From Gallionella sp. (GTDB lineage: Bacteria; Pseudomonadota; Gammaproteobacteria; Burkholderiales; Gallionellaceae), in contig JAUSNM010000021.1 of NCBI GenBank assembly GCA_030645535.1, positions 34,963 to 98,962 of the forward strand: DNA of 64,000 bases. Reading direction: 5' to 3'. This document shows positions 34,755 through 43,336 of the stretch, piece after piece (positions within the stretch are counted from its first letter, which is position 1; each line of letters opens with the position of its first letter). The position numbers and the translations under genes were made by a program. The notes under the pieces were generated by a model, which made no database searches, was not told where the DNA came from, and saw nothing but the letters and a program-made list of their open reading frames with translations.

Positions 34755-36020
34755 TTAGTGAGATGTCTCCGGAACAGCCTGCACTTCATTCCACGGTGCG
34801 ACCTTGAATAGCAGCAGCATTCCCGGAATGGCCATCACAGCGCAAAGCAGGAAGAAGCCGCTCCAGCCCATCGCTTCGACCAGCCAGCCGGTGGCGGCAT
34901 TGGCGAAGGTGCGCGGCATCGCCATCAGGCTGGTGAACAGCGCGAACTGCGTGGCGGTGTAGGCCGGATGCGTGGTGCGGGCGATGAAGGCGACGAAGGC
35001 CACCGTGCCTAAGCCCACGCCCAGCGCTTCCAGACCGATCACCACCGCCAGCTGCGTGCGTTCCAGCGCACCGATCTCAGCGTGATAGCCGATGGACGCC
35101 AGCCAGGCGAAGCCAAAAATCGCCAGCACCTGCACCACGCCGAACAGCCACAGCGCGCGGTTGATGCCGATCTTCACCATCCACAATCCGCCCAGCATGC
35201 CGCCGATCACCGCCGGCCACAGACCTGCGTTCTTGGCGATCAGGCCGATGTCGGTCTTTGAGAAACCCATATCGAGATAGAACGGCGTGGCAAGAGCCGT
35301 GCACAGGCTGTCGCCCAGCTTGTAGAAAAGCAGAAAAGCCAGAATCAGCAACGCGCTCTGCCAGCCCTGCCGGTTGATAAATTCGCGGAACGGCTCGACC
35401 ACCGCTTCCCGCAAGGTCTTTGGCGCTGCGGCTCGCTGCGGTTCCTTGACCATCAGCGTCATCGCAATGCCGGGCAGCATGAACAGCGCGGTGATGATGA
35501 ACACCATGTCCCAGGGCAGAAAATCCGCGAGGATCAGCGACAACGAACCGGGTACCAGACCCGCGACGCGATAGGCATTCACATGCACCGCATTGCCCAG
35601 TCCCAGTTCGGCATCGGCAAGCAGCTCGCGACGGTAGGCATCGAGTACGATGTCTTGCGTGGCGCCCAGCACCGCCAGCAACGTGGCGCACCATGCGATG
35701 GTGGCAAGCTGGCTGGCAGGCGAGAAACCGCCCATTGTGGCGATCACCGCCAGCAGCCCGAGTTGGGTCAGCACCATCCAGCCGCGTCGCCGCCCCAGCA
35801 TTGGCAATGCGTAGCGGTCCAGAAACGGTGACCAGATGAATTTCCAGGTATAGGGGAACTGAATCAGCGCGAACAGCCCGATCGTCTTCAGATCAACATG
35901 TTCGCTGCGCAGCCAGGCGGGCAACAGGTTGAAGAGAAGATACAGCGGCAGACCGGAGGAAAAACCGGTGAACACGCAAATCAGCATGCGACGCGTAAAG
36001 AGTTGCCTGATGACGCTCAT
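34755..36020 (-). CDS. ampG: AmpG-like muropeptide permease (MFS)
   Basis: Inner-membrane major-facilitator protein taking up GlcNAc-anhydro-muropeptides for wall recycling. 421 residues with about 12 hydrophobic helices; the N-terminal GFSSGLPLYLLFNLLPAWLR and FPYTWKFIWSPFLDRYALP are characteristic of AmpG, as is GATQDIVLDAYRREL. The stop is followed by the repeat relic. It overlaps metW by 4 bp. Together with AmgK and MurU in this window it points to an active recycling route. Confidence 0.9.
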   Translation of the reverse strand: MSVIRQLFTRRMLICVFTGFSSGLPLYLLFNLLPAWLRSEHVDLKTIGLFALIQFPYTWKFIWSPFLDRYALPMLGRRRGWMVLTQLGLLAVIATMGGFSPASQLATIAWCATLLAVLGATQDIVLDAYRRELLADAELGLGNAVHVNAYRVAGLVPGSLSLILADFLPWDMVFIITALFMLPGIAMTLMVKEPQRAAAPKTLREAVVEPFREFINRQGWQSALLILAFLLFYKLGDSLCTALATPFYLDMGFSKTDIGLIAKNAGLWPAVIGGMLGGLWMVKIGINRALWLFGVVQVLAIFGFAWLASIGYHAEIGALERTQLAVVIGLEALGVGLGTVAFVAFIARTTHPAYTATQFALFTSLMAMPRTFANAATGWLVEAMGWSGFFLLCAVMAIPGMLLLFKVAPWNEVQAVPETSH

Positions 36021-36616
36021 ACCCCGCGCTGGAAGCGATACACCGCCGTACTGCCGAGCAGGTTGGGCAACAGGTTCACTTCGTGCCCGCCGGTCATCAC
36101 GCTGCGCGAAGTGACGCTGACGCAGTATTTACGGCAAAAACTCTCGAAGTCGTGCAACGTACACAGATGCACGTTCGGTGTGTCATACCACTGGTAAGGC
36201 AACTCGTTTGATACCGGCATGTTGCCCAGCATCACGTTGAGGCGGCTCTTCCAGTAGCCGAAGTTGGGGAAGCTGACGATGCCTTCGCGGCCTACGCGCA
36301 GCATCTCCTGAATCAGCGCCTCGGTATAGCGCGTAGCCTGCAGCGTCTGCGACAGAATCACGAAGTCGAAAGTATTGTCCTCGAAATCGGACAGCCCGGC
36401 ATCCAGGTCGTTCTGGATCACATTCACGCCGTTGGCGATGCACGACACGATGTCCATGTCGCTGATTTCCACGCCGTAGCCGCGCACGGCTCGTGTTTCC
36501 TTGAGATAGCGCAACAGGCTGCCATCGCCGCAACCCAGATCCAGCACTGTGGCACCCTTGGGTATCCATGAGGCGATGGCCGCGAAATCTGGACGCTCAG
36601 TGGTAAGGGTGTTCAT
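36017..36616 (-). CDS. metW: Methionine biosynthesis protein MetW
   Basis: SAM-methyltransferase-fold protein that partners MetX in the homoserine acylation step in proteobacteria lacking MetA. 199 residues; [17 protein letters not shown] is the SAM-site motif, followed by [22 protein letters not shown] and [11 protein letters not shown]. It overlaps metX by 4 bp upstream and ampG by 4 bp downstream. Confidence 0.95.
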   Translation of the reverse strand: MNTLTTERPDFAAIASWIPKGATVLDLGCGDGSLLRYLKETRAVRGYGVEISDMDIVSCIANGVNVIQNDLDAGLSDFEDNTFDFVILSQTLQATRYTEALIQEMLRVGREGIVSFPNFGYWKSRLNVMLGNMPVSNELPYQWYDTPNVHLCTLHDFESFCRKYCVSVTSRSVMTGGHEVNLLPNLLGSTAVYRFQRGV

Positions 36617-37746
36617 GCTGATACCTCCTGGCTTACGTTGCTAAGATAGGCGCGCACCACATCGAAGTAATGCGGATGCTCCATCAGGAAGGAATCATGA
36701 CCGTGGTTGGACGTGATCTCCGCATAGCTAACCGGAAGTTTATTGTGAAGCAAAGGCCGGATAATCTCGCGCGAGCGCTGCGGTGAAAAACGCCAGTCGG
36801 TAGTGAACGAAATCACCAGAAAACCTGCGCGCGCGCGCGCAAAGGCGGTATTCAGATCGCCGCCGCAATGTTGTGCAGGGTCAAAATAATCCAGTGCCTT
36901 GGTCATCAGCAAATAGGTGTTGGCATCGAAGTATGCGGCGAATTTGTCGCCCTGATAGCGCAGATAGGATTCAATCTGGAACTCCACTTCATAGCCGTAG
37001 TTATATTGTTCAGTGCGCAGTTCGCGGCCAAACTTGTCCGCCATCGCATCATCCGACAGGTAAGTGATATGGCCCAGCATGCGCGCCAGTCGCAAGCCCC
37101 GCTTCGGCACCACGCCGTGCTGGTAAAAGTTCCCGCCGTGAAAATCGGGATCAGTCAGAATGGCGTTACGTGCCACGTCGTTGAAGGCGATGTTCTGTGC
37201 GGTCAGGCGCGGTGCGCTGGCGATGGCCAATATGTGACGCACTCGATCAGGATAGGCCAGTGACCATTGCAATGCCTGCATGCCGCCCAGACTGCCGCCG
37301 ATCACCGCCGCGAAACACTTAATGCCCAGCCGGTCAGCCAGCCTTGCCTGCGATTCGACCCAATCCTCCACGGTGATGACAGGAAAAGCAGAACCATAGG
37401 GCTCGCCGGTTTCAGGGTTGACGGAGGAGGGGCCGGTCGAACCGTGACAGCCGCCGAGATTGTTCAGCCCGATGACAAAAAATTTGTCGGTGTTGATCGG
37501 TTTGCCGGGACCGACCATGTTGTCCCACCAGCCGATATTGTCCGGCTGGTCGGCATAGTATCCTGCCACATGGTGATGCCCGGACAGCGCATGGCAGATC
37601 AGGATGGCGTTGGAATTGTCGTCATTGAGCGTGCCATATGTCTCATATACCAGCTCGTAGCGCGGCAACACCGCACCGCTGCGAAATACCAGCGGGGTGT
37701 CAAATAGTGCGCGCTGCGCTTTAACGATGCCTACAGAATTACTCAA
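36613..37746 (-). CDS. metX: Homoserine O-acyltransferase
   Basis: Alpha/beta-hydrolase-fold enzyme acylating homoserine (acetyl or succinyl; the donor is not decidable here) for methionine synthesis. I choose a TTG start at 37746: GGAG lies five bases upstream and the product [11 protein letters not shown] matches family starts; the longer ATG frame from 37827 would run through the riboswitch. 377 residues. Catalytic Ser in [12 protein letters not shown], Asp in FTTDWRFSP and His in [17 protein letters not shown] riboswitch and terminator control it. Confidence 0.94.
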   Translation of the reverse strand: MSNSVGIVKAQRALFDTPLVFRSGAVLPRYELVYETYGTLNDDNSNAILICHALSGHHHVAGYYADQPDNIGWWDNMVGPGKPINTDKFFVIGLNNLGGCHGSTGPSSVNPETGEPYGSAFPVITVEDWVESQARLADRLGIKCFAAVIGGSLGGMQALQWSLAYPDRVRHILAIASAPRLTAQNIAFNDVARNAILTDPDFHGGNFYQHGVVPKRGLRLARMLGHITYLSDDAMADKFGRELRTEQYNYGYEVEFQIESYLRYQGDKFAAYFDANTYLLMTKALDYFDPAQHCGGDLNTAFARARAGFLVISFTTDWRFSPQRSREIIRPLLHNKLPVSYAEITSNHGHDSFLMEHPHYFDVVRAYLSNVSQEVSA

Positions 37747-37755
37747 AGCAGCTCC

Positions 37756-37789
37756 AAAAGAAAACCCGTTTAGCTTAGCCAAAACGGGT
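37756..37789 (-). terminator. Intrinsic terminator between SAM-II riboswitch and metX
   Basis: Minus strand: ACCCGTTTTGGCTAAG, then CTAAACGGGTTTTCTTTT. The stem pairs 37789-37781 with 37771-37764 and is followed by a T-rich run, ending directly at the metX ribosome site GGAG (37755-37752). Confidence 0.75.
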
Positions 37790-37792
37790 GTC

Positions 37793-37851
37793 CTCGCTTT
37801 AGCTGGTATGTTTAACGTGCCCCGCAAGCTGATGTCAAATCGGCACAGGCC
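37793..37851 (-). ncRNA. SAM-II riboswitch upstream of metX
   Basis: Minus strand: P1 GTGCC (37846-37842), CGATTTGACA, CAGCTTGCGG, P1 GGCAC (37821-37817), GTTAAACA (37816 on), then AGCTAAAG (to 37797). The GATTTGA, CTTGC, CACGTTAAA and GCTAAAG words in this spacing match the SAM-II (SAM_alpha) pseudoknot consensus, which typically precedes metX or metA. SAM binding would favour shut-off through the adjacent terminator or by hiding the ribosome site. Confidence 0.87.
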
Positions 37852-37853
37852 GA

Positions 37854-37882
37854 AGTTTGTGCGTTTTCTCAGCGCATGTCAA
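37854..37882 (-). promoter_or_regulatory. Predicted promoter of the SAM-II-metX-metW transcript
   Basis: TTGACA (37882-37877), 17-base spacer, CAAACT (37859-37854). The -35 is perfect, the -10 poor. The start would fall within a few bases of the riboswitch 5' end. Confidence 0.55.
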
Positions 37883-37886
37883 TTGA

Positions 37887-37918
37887 AGCCACGCGCTGGC
37901 AGGCTCCGCCGTGGCTTT
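37887..37918. terminator. Hairpin between the HopJ-like gene and metX leader
   Basis: AAGCCACG at 37887-37894 and CGTGGCTT at 37911-37918 form an 8-bp stem around a GC-rich 16-base loop. There is no long T-run on either strand, so a terminator role for the HopJ-like gene ending at 37925 is likely but not certain. Confidence 0.5.
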
Positions 37919-37924
37919 GGGTGC

Positions 37925-38269
37925 CTATTTAGGTGTCAGCGCACTGTCCTGAAATGCAATCCCCGCCCAGCCCGTCACCATGAAGTTGCGGATGTTCTGG
38001 TGGTCGGTGCCCAGCGGGTGTTTGAGGACGTCATCTCGGTAATATGCACCAAAGCAGTTCAGGGTTTGCTGCTGTGACAGGCCTTGCAGCAGCCCGAATG
38101 AAAACAGCTTGCATGAGCCCGAATTCTGGCCGGCTTCACTCACCAAACTGCCGTTGCTGAACGTCGTGGGCGTGAATTGATACAGTGATTCGATTAAAGC
38201 CACGGTGTCGTTGAAAGAAATGCTGTCAGGTGTGTCGTTCAGTCGTTGCAAGAAGTTGTTCAGTTCCAT
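37925..38269 (-). CDS. HopJ-type family protein
   Basis: 114-residue soluble protein of the HopJ family (named after a Pseudomonas effector, but widespread in bacteria without type III secretion and most likely a housekeeping or metabolic protein). The start at 38269 (MELNNFLQRLNDTP) has AAGGAA upstream; a start at 38332 would add 21 residues. Family blocks: YQFTPTTFSNGSLVSEAGQN, GSCKLFSFG, and HPLGTDHQNIRNFMVTGW. No secretion signal seen. Confidence 0.85.
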   Translation of the reverse strand: MELNNFLQRLNDTPDSISFNDTVALIESLYQFTPTTFSNGSLVSEAGQNSGSCKLFSFGLLQGLSQQQTLNCFGAYYRDDVLKHPLGTDHQNIRNFMVTGWAGIAFQDSALTPK

Positions 38270-38356
38270 ATATATTTCCTTGATGTTTAGTGGATACGTC
38301 CTGCGGACTTTATCCCCCTGCCAGCTACCCACGGCTGGCGACTAGCGACTGCTTTA

Positions 38357-40081
38357 TCAGGCGTTCAGCTTGTCGAGCAACTCGCGGATTTTCATCGGGT
38401 CATCGGCGCGCAGGATTTTCTGCGTGAGGACGGCGATGTCCGGCAGGCTGGTGGTGAGGACGCGCTGTTTGATGGTCGGCACTTGTGCGGAGAACATCGA
38501 GAACTGGCGCAGCCCCATACCCAGGAACAGACGCGTGTAAGCCAGCTCGCCTGCCATCTCGCCGCACACCGAGACCGGCACGTCGAGTTTGTTGCAGGTG
38601 CTGATGACATGCGACAACAAGTGCAACACGGCGGGATGCAGCGGGTCATACAGATGCGCGACATCTTCATCGGTACGATCGATCGCCAGTGTGTACTGGA
38701 TCAGATCGTTGGTGCCGATGGACAGAAAATCCAGCTTTTTGGCAAATATGTTGAGCGCCAGGGCTGCTGCAGGTATCTCGATCATGCCGCCGATCTTCAC
38801 CCCCCGGTCATAGGGAATCCCCTCGTCATCCAGCGCCTGCTTGGTCGCATTGATAAACTGCAAGGTCTGGTTGAGTTCCGACACGGAAGATAACATCGGG
38901 ATCAGTATTTTCACGTTGCCGTAGTGCGTGGCGCGCAGCAGGGCGCGCAACTGGGTGCGGAACAATTGCGGCTCGGCCAGGCACAATCGGATCGCGCGCA
39001 GTCCCAGCGCGGGATTGCTGGCTACTCGCTCGGCACCCTTGATTTGTTTATCCGCACCCAGATCGAAGGTGCGGATCGTGACGGGCATGCCCTTCATCCC
39101 GGCGGCGGCAGAGCGATAAGATTCGAACTGCTCTTCCTCGTCCGGCAACTGATCGCGGTTCAAAAATAAAAACTCACTGCGGAACAGGCCGACGCCGGTC
39201 GCGCCGTTTTCCCTGGCCTCGACGATGTCTTCGGGCTTCTCGATGTTGGCGTGCAACTCGATGACAGCACCATCCAGCGTATTGGCGCGCGCGGTGCGCA
39301 GGCGTTTGAGCTTCTTGCGTTCCAGCTCCCATTCGCTTTGCAGCAGTTTGTATTCGGCGAGGATGGCTTTGTCCGGATTGACGATCAGTACGCCCTGTTC
39401 GCCATCCAGAATCAGCAGATCGTCCTCGCGGATCAACTCGCGCGCATGGTGCAGACCGACCACGCAGGGCGTGTTCAGGCTGCGCGCTACAATCGCGGTG
39501 TGCGAGGTCGCACTGCCGGCATCGGTGATGAAGGCGGCGTATTGCTGCGGCCGGAACTGGATCATGTCGGCCGGACTTAAATCATGCGCCACCAGTATCG
39601 TCTCGACATCATGGCGCAGGTGAGTCGGCTGATGCCCCGGCTGACCCGATAGCTGCTTGAGCAACCGTTCGGCGACCTGTTTCACGTCGGCCTGTCGCTC
39701 GCGCAAGTAGGCGTCTTCGAACTCGTCGAACTGCGCAGCCAGTGCATCCGTCTGCACCTTGATGGCCCATTCGACATTGCAACCATCTCGCTCCACCATC
39801 TCGCGCGGCCCGACACTCAACAGCGGATCGTCCAGAATCATCTGGTGCAATTCGAGGAAGGCATCAAATTCGGCGGCGGCGTAACTGGGGCGATTGCTGC
39901 GCAGACTGGAAAACTCGTTGCGAGTGGCAATCAGCGCGGCATCAAAGCGCGCGATTTCCTCAGCGATAAACAGCCTGGGCAATACGTAATGCGCCACTTC
40001 CAGTGAGCTGTGGGATAACCGATGCGCATGACCAATCGCGATGCCGCTGGAAACTGCTATACCGTGCAGGGTGAAGCTCAT
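38357..40081 (-). CDS. ptsI: PTS enzyme I (PEP-protein phosphotransferase)
   Basis: Transfers phosphate from PEP to HPr. 574 residues; active His194 in GSATSHTAIVARS, PEP-binding barrel motifs GLFRSEFLFL and FLSIGTNDLIQYTLAIDR, and catalytic Cys in PVSVCGEMAGE. It overlaps ptsH by 4 bp. No sugar permease (EIIB/EIIC) is nearby. Confidence 0.96.
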   Translation of the reverse strand: MSFTLHGIAVSSGIAIGHAHRLSHSSLEVAHYVLPRLFIAEEIARFDAALIATRNEFSSLRSNRPSYAAAEFDAFLELHQMILDDPLLSVGPREMVERDGCNVEWAIKVQTDALAAQFDEFEDAYLRERQADVKQVAERLLKQLSGQPGHQPTHLRHDVETILVAHDLSPADMIQFRPQQYAAFITDAGSATSHTAIVARSLNTPCVVGLHHARELIREDDLLILDGEQGVLIVNPDKAILAEYKLLQSEWELERKKLKRLRTARANTLDGAVIELHANIEKPEDIVEARENGATGVGLFRSEFLFLNRDQLPDEEEQFESYRSAAAGMKGMPVTIRTFDLGADKQIKGAERVASNPALGLRAIRLCLAEPQLFRTQLRALLRATHYGNVKILIPMLSSVSELNQTLQFINATKQALDDEGIPYDRGVKIGGMIEIPAAALALNIFAKKLDFLSIGTNDLIQYTLAIDRTDEDVAHLYDPLHPAVLHLLSHVISTCNKLDVPVSVCGEMAGELAYTRLFLGMGLRQFSMFSAQVPTIKQRVLTTSLPDIAVLTQKILRADDPMKIRELLDKLNA

Positions 40082-40344
40082 TCGCCTTCCCCGAAGTAAT
40101 CGCTGATAAGCGCCAGAATAGCCTGCATTGCGGCCGCTTCGTCCTCACCCAGGGTTTCGATCGTGATGGTCGTGCCCTTGGCTGCCGCCAGCATCATTAC
40201 GCCCATGATGCTCTTGGCATTTACCCGGCGGTTGTTGCGTGACAGCATCACGTCAGATTTGAAGCTGGAGGCTAACTGGGTGAGTTTGGCGGAGGCGCGC
40301 GCGTGCAGGCCGAGTTTATTGATGATCAGTGCGTCTTGCTGCAT
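40078..40344 (-). CDS. ptsH: Phosphocarrier protein HPr
   Basis: 88-residue HPr. The ATG at 40344 (MQQDALIINKLGLHARAS) lies one base after the EIIA stop; a start at 40380 would be inside that gene. Phospho-acceptor His14 in GLHARAS; regulatory Ser45 in AKSIMGVMML is conserved, so HPr kinase control is possible. Overlaps ptsI. Confidence 0.96.
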   Translation of the reverse strand: MQQDALIINKLGLHARASAKLTQLASSFKSDVMLSRNNRRVNAKSIMGVMMLAAAKGTTITIETLGEDEAAAMQAILALISDYFGEGE

Positions 40345-40345
40345 G

Positions 40346-40738
40346 CTAATGCTCCATATGAACGATACATTCGCGTCCACCTTCGATCGCGAGGTTCGCC
40401 AATTCAGTCAGATTCTTGTTTGATGAACACACTACGCGCAACAGCATCGGCAGATTGACACCGGCGACCCCCTCCACGCGCTCCGCATGGCAGAGTTTTC
40501 GCCCGATATTGCTGGGCGTGGCGCCAAACACATCGGCCAGAATCAAAACGCCGCTGCCGTTATCGAGTTCCTTAATCATGGCCTCGCCCTCGGCAAGTTT
40601 CTGCTGCGGATCGTCTTTTGCCAGCACCGATAACACTCTCAGGTTTTTCGGTACTGCGCCTAATACATGTTTGACGCAATCCGCCAGGCTGTCGCCCAGG
40701 CCGTTATGCGTTACCAATAAGATTCCGACCAATTCCAA
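40346..40738 (-). CDS. PTS EIIA component, mannose family
   Basis: 130-residue EIIA-Man-like protein. MELVGILLVTHNGLGDSL carries the acceptor His11 (usual form THGxLG, here THNGLG). With ptsH and ptsI but no EIIB, EIIC or EIID it forms the incomplete, presumably regulatory PTS common in betaproteobacteria. Starts 5 bp after apbE ends. Confidence 0.9.
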   Translation of the reverse strand: MELVGILLVTHNGLGDSLADCVKHVLGAVPKNLRVLSVLAKDDPQQKLAEGEAMIKELDNGSGVLILADVFGATPSNIGRKLCHAERVEGVAGVNLPMLLRVVCSSNKNLTELANLAIEGGRECIVHMEH

Positions 40739-40743
40739 CCCCC

Positions 40744-41787
40744 TTATTCAACCTGTGGTTTCACCGCTTTGTCGGTGAATTCTAGCCGTTTCTGCAACGC
40801 GCTAGTCAGATGAATGCCGCCCGATCCGTCCACCAGCATCGCCTCGCTCAGACTCATTCGTTCAGCCGCCGCACGCCAGCCTTTAATACCGCCGATAAAC
40901 AAAGGCTTGGATGCAGCATCCGACAGCACGCCGGCATGAACGCCGTGCGTTAAAATCGTCACGGCCTGTACGCCCTGCATCGGATGCCCGTTGCGCGGAT
41001 CGATCAGATGGCAATAACGTTTATCGCCCAGCATGAAATAGCGTTGATAGTCGCCGGACGTGCCGATCGCCTCGCCGTCATGCAAGTCAAGGGCAGCCAG
41101 CGCGCCGGACTTGCGGGGGTGCTGGATGCCGACGCGCCATGGACGTTTGCCGTGCTGGCCAAGGGCTAAGACATTGCCGCCGATATTGATCAACGCGTTA
41201 TGGATACCCTGTTCTCGTAACAATCGGGCCGCACGGTCGAGCGCATATCCCTTGGCATAGCCGCCCAGATCAAGCTGCACGGCCTTATTACGACTTTGCA
41301 CCAGCAACCCGGCCGGGGCGGGGGTGAAGGTAAGGTCGCTCATCTGCGGGTTGGCGGTCACCCGTTGTGCAATCAGTTTTTCATCCGGCTCTAACGGTTT
41401 GAATTCATCGGCATGAAAACCCCAGAGCTGCACCAGGCCGCCGATAGCCGGGTTGAACAGTCCGTCAGATTGGGCTGAAACCTTAGCCGCATCCTGCAAC
41501 ATCGCGGCGAGTTCAGGTGAGACAACCCGGCTCTCGCCACGGGCGATCGCCGCGTTCAGCTCGCTCAGCTCGGAATGCTTCCAGGCGTGAAGCTGGTCGT
41601 GCAGACGCTGAAACTCATGCAGTACATCGGCGACAGCCTGTTTGGCGCGCGGCTCTGTTTCACCCTGGATGGAAACTTCCACCAGCGTGCCGAACACATA
41701 GCCCTGTTCCTGATACAGCGGCTCCTTGCCGCAGCCGGACAACAGGATGCAGGATGCAGGAAGCAGGAAGCGGATCGCCAGCCGCAT
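40744..41787 (-). CDS. apbE: FAD:protein FMN transferase lipoprotein
   Basis: Periplasmic lipoprotein that attaches FMN to threonine of flavoproteins such as NqrB/RnfG. The ATG at 41787 with AAGG upstream gives 347 residues and a lipoprotein signal, lipobox LLSGC (Cys19). Family motifs: GTLVEVSI, LNPAIGGLV-like FNPAIGGLVQLWG, DLGGYAKGYALDR, IGGNVLALG and VTILTHGVHAGVLSDA. Residues 7-15 of the signal peptide are encoded by a heptad repeat array. An alternative ATG at 41967 overlaps the gshA stop and would place 60 unusual residues ahead of the signal. Confidence 0.92.
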   Translation of the reverse strand: MRLAIRFLLPASCILLSGCGKEPLYQEQGYVFGTLVEVSIQGETEPRAKQAVADVLHEFQRLHDQLHAWKHSELSELNAAIARGESRVVSPELAAMLQDAAKVSAQSDGLFNPAIGGLVQLWGFHADEFKPLEPDEKLIAQRVTANPQMSDLTFTPAPAGLLVQSRNKAVQLDLGGYAKGYALDRAARLLREQGIHNALINIGGNVLALGQHGKRPWRVGIQHPRKSGALAALDLHDGEAIGTSGDYQRYFMLGDKRYCHLIDPRNGHPMQGVQAVTILTHGVHAGVLSDAASKPLFIGGIKGWRAAAERMSLSEAMLVDGSGGIHLTSALQKRLEFTDKAVKPQVE

Positions 41788-41963
41788 CGCGGGCCTTAGA
41801 AGCAATGCGATGCGGCGCAACGACCATGCGCTGAATTCTTCACGCAACAACGGCACAGCCCCTGTGCGGAGAATCAATGATGACATGACGGATTTATCGT
41901 CATAGTCAGAATTGAGTTGTCCTATCAGGCCCTTGCGGTCTGAATCCCGAATCCCGAATCCTG
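41743..41963. repeat. Split heptad-repeat element at the gshA-apbE junction
   Basis: Left arm CAGGATG CAGGATG CAGGAAG CAGGAAG (41743-41770); right arm at 41941-41963 steps as TGAATCC CGAATCC CGAATCC TGTCATT. These are the two heptads of the ruvX element in swapped order, here about 170 bases apart. The left arm lies in the apbE signal peptide, the right arm touches the last codon of gshA. Confidence 0.82.
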
Positions 41964-43238
41964 TCATTCGCTTTCCATCCCCTCCAGTTCCAGCGAGGCG
42001 GCCAGCAACGCCAATCGCGCCACCACGCCGTAAGCATAGAAACGATTCGGCGTGTCGTCCGGTGCGCAGTCGGGATTCGGCAAGGTGCAGCAACTCTCGA
42101 ACGCCAACGGCACGAACTGCATGCCCGGTGCATTGAGGTTCTCATCCACCCCGCGTCCGGTATGCACGCGATAAAAACCGCCGACCACGGAATGATCGAT
42201 CATGTATACGACCGGTTCGGCCACGGCTTCATCGATGTTTTCAAAGGTATAAACCCCTTCCTGAACCAGCACGTCGTGTACCTGCAAACCCTCTTTGACC
42301 ACCGACATCTTGTTGCGCTGTTTGCGGTTCAGGCCGGTGATTTCGCTGGCATCCTTGACCGTCATGATGCCCATGCCATAGGTTCCCGCGTCGGCTTTGA
42401 CGATGACGAAGGGATCATGCTTCACGCCATATTCGGCATATTTCAGGCGCATCTTCTGCAACACATCATCTACCTGGGCGGCAAGACAGGCTTCGCCGAC
42501 GCGCTCCTGGAAGTTGATCTGGCTGCAGGTGGCAAAGTAGGGATTGATCAGCCACGGATCGATGCCCAGCAGCGCCGCAAAATCATTCGCCACGCGATCG
42601 TACGCCGTGAAATGCTGTGACTTGCGCCGCGTGTACCAGCCGGCAGTAAGCGGCGGCAAAACAGCCTGTTCGAGATTCTTCAGAATGTCCGGCACGCCTG
42701 CCGACAAATCGTTGTTGAGCAACACCACGCAGGGATCGAAATCCTCCAGGCCGAGACGGTTGCCGCGCCGCACCAGCGGCTCCAGCTTCACCGCACTGCC
42801 GTTGGGCAGTTGTATCTCGGTGGGTGACGTTATTTCAGGCAACAGACTGCCCACCCGCACCAGCATGCCGGCCTGCTTTAAGATGGTGACGAGCTGCGCC
42901 ACGTTTTGCAGATAAAACAGATTGCGCGTGTGATTTTCCGGAATCAGCAGCACGCCGCGCGCCTCAGGACAAATCTTCTGCACCGTGCCCTGCATCGCCT
43001 GCACGCATAACGGCAAAAAATCAGGATTGAGGTTGTTGAATCCGCCGGGAAACAGATTCGTGTCCACCGGAGCCAGCTTGAAGCCGCTGTTGCGCAAATC
43101 CACCGAGGCATAAAAAGGGGGGGTATGTTCGATCCATTGCCGGCGAAACCAGTGTTCGATGGTCGGCATGGCGGTCAGAAAACGTCGCTCCAGATCGAGC
43201 AGCGGGCCGTTGAGTGCGGTAGTGAGATGAGGGACCAT
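41964..43238 (-). CDS. gshA: Glutamate-cysteine ligase, T. ferrooxidans type
   Basis: First step of glutathione synthesis. 424 residues of the betaproteobacterial/acidithiobacillus GshA family, distinct from the E. coli form: YASVDLRNSGFKLAPVDTNLFPGGFNNL near 43-70, then FVIVKADAGTYGMGIMTVKD near 282-301 and the late DHSVVGGFYRVHTGRG. Gene starts about 100 bp after motB; stop overlaps or abuts the region ahead of apbE. GloA in this window would use its product. Confidence 0.9.
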   Translation of the reverse strand: MVPHLTTALNGPLLDLERRFLTAMPTIEHWFRRQWIEHTPPFYASVDLRNSGFKLAPVDTNLFPGGFNNLNPDFLPLCVQAMQGTVQKICPEARGVLLIPENHTRNLFYLQNVAQLVTILKQAGMLVRVGSLLPEITSPTEIQLPNGSAVKLEPLVRRGNRLGLEDFDPCVVLLNNDLSAGVPDILKNLEQAVLPPLTAGWYTRRKSQHFTAYDRVANDFAALLGIDPWLINPYFATCSQINFQERVGEACLAAQVDDVLQKMRLKYAEYGVKHDPFVIVKADAGTYGMGIMTVKDASEITGLNRKQRNKMSVVKEGLQVHDVLVQEGVYTFENIDEAVAEPVVYMIDHSVVGGFYRVHTGRGVDENLNAPGMQFVPLAFESCCTLPNPDCAPDDTPNRFYAYGVVARLALLAASLELEGMESE

Positions 43239-43336
43239 ATATTTAAGCCGGTAACGAACTACGCGTATTCTAGCAGTCTGTCAGACTTTGTTCGTCGTAC
43301 TCATGAAACAAGGCGAACCGCCAGTCCGAACGAAGG

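Noticed and set aside
37747..37827. ATG-initiated longer MetX
   Set aside because: The extra codons cover the SAM-II riboswitch and terminator; a TTG with GGAG five bases upstream fits better.
37925..38269. Type III effector
   Set aside because: HopJ-type proteins are widespread in bacteria without type III secretion; no secretion genes or hrp-type promoter are nearby.
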